From positions 248,001 through 312,000 of the forward strand of contig NZ_JAUFQO010000002.1 of assembly GCF_030409835.1 (NCBI RefSeq): 64,000 nt of DNA. Direction: 5' to 3'. Positions within the stretch are counted from its first letter, which is position 1; each line of letters begins with the position of its first letter. Positions 52,870-60,387 of the stretch are shown in pieces. The DNA comes from Lutimonas halocynthiae (GTDB taxonomy: Bacteria > Bacteroidota > Bacteroidia > Flavobacteriales > Flavobacteriaceae). The notes beneath the pieces were generated by a model that was not told the DNA's origin, made no database searches, and worked only from the letters and a program-made list of their open reading frames with translations. Position numbers and translations under genes: made by a program.

Positions 52870-53664
52870 ATGCAAAAAACAATCTTTAATATAACTAAAA
52901 TGGACTGTCCATCAGAGGAAAATCTTATCCGAATGAAACTAGACGGAATTCCAAATATTGCGAATTTGGATTTTGATATTCCCAATCGAATATTGACCGT
53001 TTTTCATAGGGGAGAAATTGAACAAATTGAAAAGTCTATAATCGAACTGAATCTAGGAGGTAAAAAAATATCAACTGAACAGACGGAACTAACAAGTTTT
53101 GATGAAAACTTAAATCAAAAAAAATTACTTTGGACAGTTCTAGCTATTAATTTCGCATTCTTCCTTATTGAAATGACAACAGGGTTAATCTCAAAATCAA
53201 TGGGGCTCGTTGCTGACAGTTTGGATATGTTAGCAGACAGTTTTGTTTATGGAATTAGCTTATTTGCAGTTGGAGGAACTTTGACAAGAAAAAAAAGGAT
53301 AGCAAAGCTTGCTGGATATTTTCAAATAACACTTGCAATTATTGGATTTATAGAAGTGCTAAGGAGGTTTTTTGGAACAGAAAGATTGCCTGACTTTTCA
53401 ACTATGATAATCGTATCCATTTTTGCACTAATCGCAAATGGTATTTGTTTGTATTTGCTCCAAAAATCAAATAGCAAAGAAGAAGCTCATATGAAAGCGA
53501 GTATGATATTTACTTCTAATGATGTTATTATTAACTTGGGAGTCATCGCAGCAGGTCTTTTGGTAAATTGGCTGAACTCAAATAAGCCCGATCTTATAAT
53601 CGGAACAATAGTCTTTGCATTGGTCATTCAAGGAGCTATAAGAATATTAAAATTGTCTAAATAA
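52870..53664 (+). CDS. CDF-type cation transporter with degenerate HMA domain
   Basis: 264 residues: an HMA-like N-terminus (2-70; FNITKMDCPSEENLIRMKL) in which the second Cys of CxxC is Glu (C-P-S-E), then six membrane segments of CDF type (about 78-262). Site-A residues are unusual: helix 2 reads ADSLDMLADS, a D-x2-D in place of HxxxD or DxxxD, and helix 5 reads FTSNDVIIN, where the usual His is Phe. The C-terminal cytosolic domain is missing. Metal specificity is therefore uncertain, but export of Zn, Co or Cd fits the locus. It is the last gene of the element. Confidence 0.82.
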   Translation: MQKTIFNITKMDCPSEENLIRMKLDGIPNIANLDFDIPNRILTVFHRGEIEQIEKSIIELNLGGKKISTEQTELTSFDENLNQKKLLWTVLAINFAFFLIEMTTGLISKSMGLVADSLDMLADSFVYGISLFAVGGTLTRKKRIAKLAGYFQITLAIIGFIEVLRRFFGTERLPDFSTMIIVSIFALIANGICLYLLQKSNSKEEAHMKASMIFTSNDVIINLGVIAAGLLVNWLNSNKPDLIIGTIVFALVIQGAIRILKLSK

Positions 53665-53783
53665 TTTAGTTAGAAACTTTACTTAAACCCATAAACTCAT
53701 TAATTTTCCACACATCTGTACCTTAATAAGATATTTAATTGAATATCAGACGTTATTACTTTCTGTTATAAGTGACAAACTAC

Positions 53784-53907
53784 CTACAACATCTGGTATA
53801 ACCAATAGGTCTAATCATCCTCTGAAAAGAAAATGAAATTAAACAACAAACCAATTAATTAAAACAAACCAACGTGGGTGAGCTAATGCTTATGCCAGAT
53901 GTTGTAG
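53784..53907. repeat. Long-spaced inverted repeat near the right end of the element
   Basis: CTACAACATCTGGTATAA (53784-53801) is the inverse complement of TTATGCCAGATGTTGTAG (53890-53907) with one mismatch. The 88 bases between contain two AACAAACCAA repeats but no gene. Together they form a 124-bp foldback, which could be a cassette recombination-type site, a MITE or a long terminator. Confidence 0.6.
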
Positions 53908-54006
53908 CATATTATGCCCCGTCCTGAATAAAGGCTACATTTTTAAGGAAGGCTAGTAAACGAGAGATTCATGGATCTAAAAAATTAAAATTCATATATT
54001 TGTATA

Positions 54007-54061
54007 GACGAATTAAAAAACTATAATTTGAGTATTTTTAGAGTTCACAATTCGTCAACAT
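54007..54061. promoter_or_regulatory. Right-end inverted repeat with TCGTCAACAT, candidate arm-type site
   Basis: GACGAATT (54007-54014) and AATTCGTC (54049-54056) are inverted. The second leads into TCGTCAACAT (54052-54061), the same ten bases found at 32786-32795 beside attL. It lies 50 bases inside attR. Confidence 0.5.
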
Positions 54062-54110
54062 GAAACATAGAATTTAGCACATACCTTACAAATAGGCAAA
54101 CAACCGAATT

Positions 54111-54134
54111 AGGTTTGAATCCTGTCGGGGTCAC
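54111..54134 (+). repeat. attR core repeat (24 bp)
   Basis: Identical to 32650-32673. The sequence upstream shows no tRNA homology, while the sequence downstream holds the displaced tRNA terminator, so this is the chromosomal remainder of the split tRNA-Arg 3' end. Confidence 0.93.
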
Positions 54135-54147
54135 AAATGAAAGAAAA

Positions 54148-54172
54148 CCTCTCGCATAGCGAGGGGTTTTTT
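54148..54172 (+). terminator. Original tRNA-Arg terminator, displaced by the insertion
   Basis: CCTCTCGC and GCGAGGGG form an 8-bp stem (one T-G pair) with an ATA loop and six T. It begins 14 bases after attR, the distance expected for the unoccupied tRNA gene. Confidence 0.85.
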
Positions 54173-54214
54173 ATTTGGAGAGACCGTTGAAAATTCATTT
54201 TCAAAAGGACTCGA

Positions 54215-54370
54215 CAAATAAAAAACACAATCAGGCCTAAGCCTGATCAGGGTTTTCTTTCTCAGAACGGAGTTTTTTCAGGATCAACGCAGTTAATCCT
54301 GGTTTTTCGTGTAAGAATTTTTCAAATAAAAAACACAATCAGGCCTCAGCCTTATGTGAGTTTTCTTTCT
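54215..54370. repeat. 48-bp direct repeat pair containing hairpins
   Basis: 54215-54262 and 54323-54370 both begin CAAATAAAAAACACAATCAG and end TTTTCTTTCT; they differ mainly in the centre (CTAAGCCTGATCAGG against CTCAGCCTTATGTGAG). Copy 1 contains ATCAGGC-TTAG-GCCTGAT read leftward, followed by a T-rich tract, like a leftward terminator. A third hairpin (CAGGAT / ATCCTG) lies between them. They may be duplicated terminators. Confidence 0.65.
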
Positions 54371-54735
54371 GAACATGAAGCTTAGTCTGGATGCTGAAAG
54401 CAATTCTTTCGCGGCCCAACTTCTAAGTAATTTCGATCAATATTCGCATTCTAAAGGTGTCCAAATCGGACGCATTATTTAAAACTTTTTATGGACACCA
54501 GAAATTATGCATCATATTGTGCTTAAATGATTTACGCATCTTTTTATTGTCATTTATTTCGGGTATTATTAGTATAGAATCTTGAAGATTAGTCAATCAA
54601 AAGATGTGACAGATTATATGTGACAAGTTTATCCTGTTGTAATCAGTTAAGATTTTATCATAATACTGACTATCATCAGGGAGTTTATCACAAATTTTGC
54701 GGGAGAATGCGATTGTAAACACTTTCTATAAGATC
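54371..54735. other. Non-coding gap before the LuxR-type gene
   Basis: I see no ORF of note. The only pattern is ATGTGACA twice at 54604-54611 and 54618-54625, 14 bases apart. The region is AT-rich and the leftward regulator gene ends at its right side. Confidence 0.5.
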
Positions 54736-55530
54736 TCAAAGTAGCCCCTGGGACATTAATTCAAAAATAACATCTGAAATATGGTTTTTTTTGTATTTCT
54801 CCAAAATGTTTCTTCGATGCGTGTTTACTGTATGCAGACTCAGAAACAGATTTTCTGCTACCTCAGAACTTGTCAGTCCGGTTGCTACTAGTTTTAATAT
54901 CTCAAATTCACGCGCTGTTAATTGATGCCCATAACTTAGCAATTCTTCATCAGGAAACCTGAACAGTGAAATGTCATTTCCTACATAGTAATGAAAACTG
55001 TCTTTTTTTATCGGGTAAGTATCAATATTGGTATTCACCTGCATATAGTATACAGTTTTATGTGGTGTGGGGCTATAAAACATATAACATTGAAAAAGGT
55101 GATCAGCATAACTTTGATCGGGTTTTTGCATTCGAATATTTGTCGATAATAAGGCAGAACCTTTATGTGCAAGAAGTAGGTCTTTATCAAGATCCAATAA
55201 TTTGGAACGTCCCATTCCAAATCGTTCAAGATCATCAGGATGCACCCTGTTCAACATTTCCAAAGGTGTATTGGTGGCCGGATCTACTCCCAGCATTTCC
55301 ATACTTTGTTTACTTGTATAGATAATCTCAATTTTAGTAAGATCCATCATGATGAGCATCTGATCATTCTCAGTCATCTTTTCCCCTAATTTTTGTATCA
55401 GCGGATCTTCTTCATTTATGTTTAGAAAGCCGGAAGGCAGATAGGATTCAATAAAGTCGTGATAAATACTATAATTATAAGATGTTGCCAAATTACCGAA
55501 GACAAGGGGCTTATGGTTTTTTTTCGACAT
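54736..55530 (-). CDS. PAS-LuxR transcriptional regulator
   Basis: 264 residues. Residues about 48-170 look like a PAS fold (MMDLTKIEIIYTSKQSMEML, LNRVHPDDLERFGMGRSKLL, a beta-rich end KTVYYMQVNTNIDTYPIK). Residues about 203-262 are a LuxR/GerE helix-turn-helix (LTAREFEILKLVATGLTSSE, LHTVNTHRRNILEKY). There is no receiver domain, so it probably senses a small ligand or redox signal directly. It is divergent from the accessory gene run starting at 55669 with 138 bases between, which makes it the natural candidate regulator of that run (inference). Confidence 0.87.
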   Translation of the reverse strand: MSKKNHKPLVFGNLATSYNYSIYHDFIESYLPSGFLNINEEDPLIQKLGEKMTENDQMLIMMDLTKIEIIYTSKQSMEMLGVDPATNTPLEMLNRVHPDDLERFGMGRSKLLDLDKDLLLAHKGSALLSTNIRMQKPDQSYADHLFQCYMFYSPTPHKTVYYMQVNTNIDTYPIKKDSFHYYVGNDISLFRFPDEELLSYGHQLTAREFEILKLVATGLTSSEVAENLFLSLHTVNTHRRNILEKYKKNHISDVIFELMSQGLL

Positions 55531-55668
55531 ATGTTATATGAATCTATATAATTGAAAAGACATGTAAATATAGAAAAAATACCAACAAATGAGTATTGTG
55601 TTTTTTTGTTTATGCAGGTAACTTTGAATCGATAGATCAGATAACCCTTTTAAATTGATCTTAAGATT

Positions 55669-56205
55669 ATGGCAGAATTAACAGCAAATTTATTTCGAAA
55701 TTATTTTGGTGGAAGCTGGTTGGCTAAAATTTCAAGAAACGGTGAATATTTGCGTGACATAGAGTTTAATTGGCCCGAAGCATTTGGAAAGTATTCATCA
55801 TTTGGGACTGAAGAAGGCTTAAAAGTTCCACCTGGAGGAGGTTTTCACGATGATACGATGAAGGTGACTGTGTCGGGATGGCGTCAGGATGTCAAGAGAT
55901 GGTACATTTCCTGGTTCAATGAGTTTGGTGGTTACGGAGAAGTGCAATGGACTTCTCAACAGATAGTGAATGGCATAAATATTCTTTATGGGTTTGGCCA
56001 TGAGTGCAAGCAAGAAAGCGATGACCTAACCAATCATATTATTTTATGTGAAATGACAGATCAGAATAATTTCAAATATACAATTCGCAGTTTCAAGAAA
56101 GGATTAATCCAAATTATGGCGAAGCGCACACGGACTGCAGAAGAACTTAAGATCCTTATGAAGGATGAAGTTAAGGAGGTCATTCCATTTACTGATTTAT
56201 TATAA
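55669..56205 (+). CDS. Unknown cytosolic protein
   Basis: 178 residues without signal peptide or membrane segment. Trp- and Gly-rich beta strands dominate (FGGSWLAKISRNGEYLRDIE, DTMKVTVSGWRQDVKRWYIS, WFNEFGGYGEVQWTSQQIVN), suggesting a lipocalin-like or other small barrel that binds a ligand. The C-terminus is helical (RTAEELKILMKDEVKEV). I do not recognise the family. It is the first gene opposite the PAS-LuxR regulator and 39 bases upstream of an outer-membrane protein gene. Confidence 0.72.
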   Translation: MAELTANLFRNYFGGSWLAKISRNGEYLRDIEFNWPEAFGKYSSFGTEEGLKVPPGGGFHDDTMKVTVSGWRQDVKRWYISWFNEFGGYGEVQWTSQQIVNGINILYGFGHECKQESDDLTNHIILCEMTDQNNFKYTIRSFKKGLIQIMAKRTRTAEELKILMKDEVKEVIPFTDLL

Positions 56206-56244
56206 AGCCCACTCTAAATTATATAAATGCTATTTAAAATTAGT

Positions 56245-57135
56245 ATGAAAGATTCCATATATAAACAAGTATTAACCTTTGTATTCATATTTTGCCTCAA
56301 TTTACAAGCTTTTGGGCTGAGTCATTCTATGGGGGTAATACCAATTGATACGCTAAAGAGTAAAGCCGACAAAAAATTGGATAGACAAAATGAGAGGGAT
56401 ATTTTTAAAAGCAACAATAAAAGGTTTAAGATTAGTTTTGACTATGTACATGCAACACTGGATACTGAAATATCATTTGAATTACCCGAAGGAAATTTAC
56501 ACTCCGTCATAAGTCTTGAAAATGATCTGGGTCTGCCCTCTAACAGTTACTTTTTTACGGGCTCATTTTTATATAGAATTACACCTAGTAGTGGTCTATA
56601 TGCACAGTATTATGGAATCAACAGGAAGGAGAATACCCAAACAAAAAGGGATTTAATTTTTAAAGGTGAAATCATCCCTGCCGGAACCGATATAGAAGCG
56701 CATTTCAACACTCAGGTCATAAGTACAGGTTATTTGTATTCTGTGTTAAAAAATCCAGATGCACATTTAGGGTTTTATTTCAATATTTACTTAATGTTTC
56801 TGGAAACAGCTGTACAATCAGCATATGGGTATCAGGATTTAAACGTTGAGCTTGTAGCTCCGCTACCAAATTTTGGAATACTAGCTTCTTTCAAACTGAA
56901 TAAATGGCTTTATTTCAACGGAAATATAGGCTTCTTCGCATTAAAGTTAGAAGACTTTGGTGGCTCTCTACACAATCTTGATATTGCCTTTATGGCCAAG
57001 CCCGTTGATTGGTTAGGTATTGATCTTAGTTATCAGGTTTTTGATGTTATGGTCGAATTTCCATCAGATGATATCAACACCAAAATTGATTATAATTTTA
57101 GAGGACCTTCCATCGGGTTATCGTTCTTTTTTTAA
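56245..57135 (+). CDS. Outer-membrane beta-barrel protein, unknown
   Basis: 296 residues from ATG 56245 (MKDSIYKQVLTFVFIFCLNL, signal peptide); an ATG six codons earlier is in frame. After a charged linker (KADKKLDRQNERDIFK) come amphipathic strands with alternating aromatics, and the last residues GPSIGLSFFF end in Phe as outer-membrane barrels do for BAM recognition. Predicted 10-12 strands. It may be a porin or channel for the substrate of the locus. Confidence 0.75.
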   Translation: MKDSIYKQVLTFVFIFCLNLQAFGLSHSMGVIPIDTLKSKADKKLDRQNERDIFKSNNKRFKISFDYVHATLDTEISFELPEGNLHSVISLENDLGLPSNSYFFTGSFLYRITPSSGLYAQYYGINRKENTQTKRDLIFKGEIIPAGTDIEAHFNTQVISTGYLYSVLKNPDAHLGFYFNIYLMFLETAVQSAYGYQDLNVELVAPLPNFGILASFKLNKWLYFNGNIGFFALKLEDFGGSLHNLDIAFMAKPVDWLGIDLSYQVFDVMVEFPSDDINTKIDYNFRGPSIGLSFFF

Positions 57136-57168
57136 AAATTACTGATTAGAATTAAAATATATAGGCAA

Positions 57169-57352
57169 ATGGATATTTCTTTTAAAAAGGTTGAGAATGG
57201 TAAAATCATTCTTATTAATGAAGATTTAAAGCCCGGGAATTGGCAAGAAAAATCAGATTGGATACCTGCTTGTCTGGTTTATATTTATTGGATTAGCAGC
57301 TGGGCTACTTGTCTTTTTTTATAGAAAGGGATGGTTTGATTATTGGCATTGA
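57169..57352 (+). pseudogene. Small single-helix membrane protein gene with a +1 frameshift
   Basis: From ATG 57169 the frame reads MDISFKKVENGKIILINEDL, then K-P and an early stop. Shifting one base near 57235-57250 gives the continuation GIGKKNQIGYLLVWFIF, then IGLAAGLLVFFYRKGWFDYWH, stopping at 57350-57352: a convincing membrane helix with a charged end. The total length of 184 bases is one more than a multiple of three, as expected for a single inserted base in a 60-residue gene. It may be a sequencing error, a recent mutation or a recoding site. Confidence 0.6.
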
Positions 57353-57395
57353 GTAAAATTTATCGAAATAATGAAGTTTATCGTCAAAATTAATT

Positions 57396-58118
57396 ATGGT
57401 TTTTAACTCCAGACTACTAAAGCTCATTTTTATTTTCTTTCTGATTTTTTCCGTACGGAAATCAATGGCCCAGGAATCAGGTCAAATTTGGTTTGAGTAC
57501 AAACCCGCTTATTCTTTTTCCAAGGGATATAAGCTTGGCATGAGGGCTTCTTTGAGAACAAATTTAGAGGATCCACGTTGGCGCACTTTTGAAGTACGAT
57601 TTATGCCTGAGAAAAAATTGAATTTGCATTTCGACATTCTAGCTTCCTTGCAATTTTTGGAAACATTGCAATACAAGGGTTTGACAACTTCTGAAATTAG
57701 ATTTAGTGCTGGAGGTCGGTACCATTTTCTTCCGGGTAAAAGAATAAAATCAGGAGTAATGGCACGGATAGAGTTTAGGAATATTTATAAAAAGGAGGCT
57801 ATGGAATGGACCTATGCCACAAGACCAAGGTTACAATTTTTTGCGTCCATGCCCTTAAACGAAAAAAGTATGTCGCCAGATCATGTTTGGTATATAACTT
57901 CTTTTGTAGAATTCTTTTATCAAAATGAAGATGATGTGCAAGAAAGATATGCCAACAGATACTGGATTCGTCTGGGATTAGGCTATAAAATAAATAAAAA
58001 AATACAATTAGAATTGCTTTATAACCGTCAGGATTCTAAGAATACTATCACTGATGGTTATGAGGATTTGTCAAAAGAAAATATTCTAGTCTTTTCGTTT
58101 AAGCATAAACTCCATTAA
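57396..58118 (+). CDS. DUF2490-family outer-membrane protein
   Basis: 240 residues with a signal peptide ending KSMAQ. The body matches DUF2490: GQIWFEYKPAYSFSKGYKLG, WRTFEVRFMPEKKLNLHF, SEIRFSAGGRYHF, MEWTYATRPRLQFFASM, and the C-terminal strand ILVFSFKHKLH. It is probably a small outer-membrane barrel of unknown role. It lies 43 bases after the frameshifted small membrane gene. Confidence 0.8.
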   Translation: MVFNSRLLKLIFIFFLIFSVRKSMAQESGQIWFEYKPAYSFSKGYKLGMRASLRTNLEDPRWRTFEVRFMPEKKLNLHFDILASLQFLETLQYKGLTTSEIRFSAGGRYHFLPGKRIKSGVMARIEFRNIYKKEAMEWTYATRPRLQFFASMPLNEKSMSPDHVWYITSFVEFFYQNEDDVQERYANRYWIRLGLGYKINKKIQLELLYNRQDSKNTITDGYEDLSKENILVFSFKHKLH

Positions 58119-58259
58119 TCCCCAAATATGGAAATTAAATATACTTATTTATGAGTATTTCATAGGCAAACTAGACTTCGTAATTTTGGGTAAGTCAATT
58201 AGTTCAAATCGAAAAAATGATTAATTGGAATAATGAATATTTTAAAAAAAAATACAACC

Positions 58260-59639
58260 ATGGCAAAAAAAACAACTCTAAAACCAGATAATAGTAAGAA
58301 CCTGGAATCAGGACTTGGGGATCTAGCAAAATTAGTTCTTGGGAAACTGGATGAACATGGCTTGACCATGGAACAGGCCGTATCCGCTATGCAAGCTGCA
58401 GGTACCGAAGTAGCAGCAGAGAAAGCTGCAAAACCTCCCAAAAAAGCACCTGCCAAAAAAGCCAAACCAAAGAGTACAGCGGTGATAAACGTCGTTGATG
58501 GCCAAAAATTGAGCACTGTGGCACTGGACTGGAAACAAGTGTGGTACACCAATTGTCCTATGGTATCGGCCAACAATGTTGACCAGGAGTTGGGATGGTG
58601 TCGCCAGGAATTTAAAAATATGGGAATAGAGTATGATTATATGCGTCATACACGCGATAACGACTTCTACCCACATTACAGACACAACCTTAAAAACCTC
58701 ATTCGGTTTGGTGGCCTCTATCCGCCAATAGCTGTACATGCTGATCTTAGCAAAACGGTGTTGTTAGGAGCAACATGGGTTTATGAGGGTGGTTGTATGG
58801 CTGTGCGTATTGATGATAAAATATCTCAAATGAAGGATTTGAAAGGCAAAAAAATTGGCCTTTCAAAAAGTATGAATACCCTTAAAAACGACTGGTGGCG
58901 AATACAAGAGCACATGGGTATCTTGAGTATGCTGGAATTAAACAACATGACAAAGGACGATGTGGAGATTGTAGAATTCCCTTATCCGGATGACTGGTAC
59001 AACGACCCAAAAATGTTGGCGCCAATGAATAATCCAACTGATTTATGGGCAGCAAGGGATCACAAGCACGACCTAGCATTTCGCCCATTAGAAACGGCAT
59101 TATTGGAAGGGAAAGTTGATGCTATTTATACGCAGAGTAAGGTTTTCCAACATCTCCAGGAAGATACCGGTAAGATCAAAATGATTGAAGACTTGTCAAG
59201 GTATCCGGACTGGACCAAACAAGTTGCAAACACACCAGCTATTATTACCTGTACCAAAGAAATGGCTGATAAACACCCTGAACTCGTTGTCGCTTATATG
59301 AAAGCTATGGTCAAAGTAGGACATTGGGCCAATCAGCACAAGCCTGCTGCATCCGCGATACTAGACCATCAGACTTTCTACCGCGACGCGCAAGATACTT
59401 ACAGAGGCATTAAAGATGTTGACATGGTACCTAGTTTGAACGCAACGAATATGAAGGCCATTAAAATTGGCAAGGACTTCATGCTGGAACACGGCTATAT
59501 CAAGAATGACTTTGATGTGGATAAATGGGCAAGACCTGAATTCCTCCAGCAAGGCGTTCATGCGTGGATGGAAGAAGAGTATGCTAAAAAAAGCTGGGGC
59601 AGACTTAAAGAAGGTGCAGTTTTAAACAAGAAGGCATAA
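58260..59639 (+). CDS. DszB-family sulfinate desulfinase homolog with N-terminal extension
   Basis: 459 residues from ATG 58260 (an in-frame ATG at 58233 adds nine). From residue about 95 it aligns along its length with DszB (2'-hydroxybiphenyl-2-sulfinate desulfinase), which has an SBP-like fold. Y-T-N-C99-P matches Y-S-N-C27-P; H139 and R149 in HYRHNLKNLIRFGG match H60 and R70 in HFTYDQPAYTRFGG with identical spacing. KGKKIGLSKS, EGKVDAIYT and WARPEFLQ also correspond. The catalytic Cys-His-Arg set is thus complete, so it should release sulfite from a sulfinate. Residues 1-90 are an extra helical segment and a Lys/Ala/Pro linker. No signal peptide and no ABC permease or ATPase nearby argue against a transporter protein. 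Confidence 0.82.
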   Translation: MAKKTTLKPDNSKNLESGLGDLAKLVLGKLDEHGLTMEQAVSAMQAAGTEVAAEKAAKPPKKAPAKKAKPKSTAVINVVDGQKLSTVALDWKQVWYTNCPMVSANNVDQELGWCRQEFKNMGIEYDYMRHTRDNDFYPHYRHNLKNLIRFGGLYPPIAVHADLSKTVLLGATWVYEGGCMAVRIDDKISQMKDLKGKKIGLSKSMNTLKNDWWRIQEHMGILSMLELNNMTKDDVEIVEFPYPDDWYNDPKMLAPMNNPTDLWAARDHKHDLAFRPLETALLEGKVDAIYTQSKVFQHLQEDTGKIKMIEDLSRYPDWTKQVANTPAIITCTKEMADKHPELVVAYMKAMVKVGHWANQHKPAASAILDHQTFYRDAQDTYRGIKDVDMVPSLNATNMKAIKIGKDFMLEHGYIKNDFDVDKWARPEFLQQGVHAWMEEEYAKKSWGRLKEGAVLNKKA

Positions 59640-59690
59640 GGTTAGGCTAAATAAATAACGTTTTATTTAAAACCATAAATAACAGTTTTG

Positions 59691-59727
59691 ACGCCAAACT
59701 GTGCAGTTTGCAGTTTGGCGTTCTTTT
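59691..59727 (+). terminator. Terminator after the DszB-like gene
   Basis: ACGCCAAACTG (59691-59701) and CAGTTTGGCGT (59711-59721) form a perfect 11-bp stem with a nine-base loop and a T-rich tail. Confidence 0.85.
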
Positions 59728-59777
59728 ACCAAAACTCATTTCGTCTGAACTATTTATAAAGATAAAAAACGAAACAC

Positions 59778-60374
59778 ATGAAAAAGATTGAAAACACCAT
59801 TAAAAAAGTGTTCATGCCTTTGGCCTTACTTTTGGTTTTTGGACAGTTGGTTTTTGGCCAAGAAACAAAATCTGAACTTCCTGAACGTAAACAAACTACA
59901 CTTGGACTTTATGTCACCTCAGCCGAGGCTTATGAAATGTGGAAAGCAAATCCAGAAAAGGTGACGATACTTGATATACGTACACCAGAAGAATATTTAT
60001 TCATCGGTCATGCAGCTATGGCATGGAATATTCCGGCATTTGACCAATCCTATGAATGGGATTCTGAAAAGCAAGGATTTCCCATGACACCTAATCCTGG
60101 TTTTGTTGGAATAATTAAGGATAAATTTCAAGCTGATGACATACTTTTAATTACTTGCCGCTCTGGTGACCGGAGCGCAATGGCTGTCAATGAGTTGGCA
60201 AAGATTGGATACAAGCAAGCTTATACGATTACCGATGGTTTTGAGGGGGGTATTGTAGCTGATGAAACTAGCGTCTTTGTAGGTCAGAGAATGGTAAATG
60301 GATGGAAAAATTCAGGCTTACCATATACCTATCAAATAGACCCCAATTTAATGCCTTTGATAAAAGAAAAGTAA
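59778..60374 (+). CDS. Exported rhodanese
   Basis: 198 residues: a signal peptide (about 1-27, ending VFGQ), then a rhodanese domain with ILDIRTPEEYLFIGHAAMAW (64-83), active-site loop C127-R-S-G-D-R-S, and a C-terminal segment NGWKNSGLPYTYQIDPNLM. The catalytic Cys is present, so periplasmic sulfurtransfer is likely. It is paralogous to the cytosolic protein at 61906, with the same motif order including the unusual 'GQR...NGWKNSGLP' tail. It starts the second transcript after the DszB-like gene. Confidence 0.88.
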   Translation: MKKIENTIKKVFMPLALLLVFGQLVFGQETKSELPERKQTTLGLYVTSAEAYEMWKANPEKVTILDIRTPEEYLFIGHAAMAWNIPAFDQSYEWDSEKQGFPMTPNPGFVGIIKDKFQADDILLITCRSGDRSAMAVNELAKIGYKQAYTITDGFEGGIVADETSVFVGQRMVNGWKNSGLPYTYQIDPNLMPLIKEK

Positions 60375-60387
60375 ATTAATAAGAATT

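Larger units (their letters stand above)
32650..54134. mobile_element. Integrative element in tRNA-Arg carrying heavy-metal efflux systems
   Basis: Bounded by identical 24-bp repeats (32650-32673 and 54111-54134) taken from the 3' end of tRNA-Arg; repeat-to-repeat distance is 21,461 bp. An integrase gene lies directly inside the left end. The right repeat is followed by a hairpin terminator that fits the original tRNA terminator. Cargo is Cus-like and Czc-like metal export. Mobilization content is limited to a BfmA/BtgA protein, and no relaxase, coupling protein or T4SS gene is seen, so it is probably a mobilizable or decayed element and not a self-transmissible ICE. Confidence 0.92.

Noticed and set aside
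53908-53990. Possible insertion-sequence end (CCTGAATAAAGGCTACATTT)
   Set aside because: It resembles some IS terminal repeats from memory, but no transposase remnant, partner repeat or target duplication is visible.
58260-59639. Annotation of the DszB-like protein as an ABC transporter substrate-binding protein
   Set aside because: The fold is the same, but signal peptide and ABC partners are missing and the desulfinase Cys, His and Arg are all present at matching positions.
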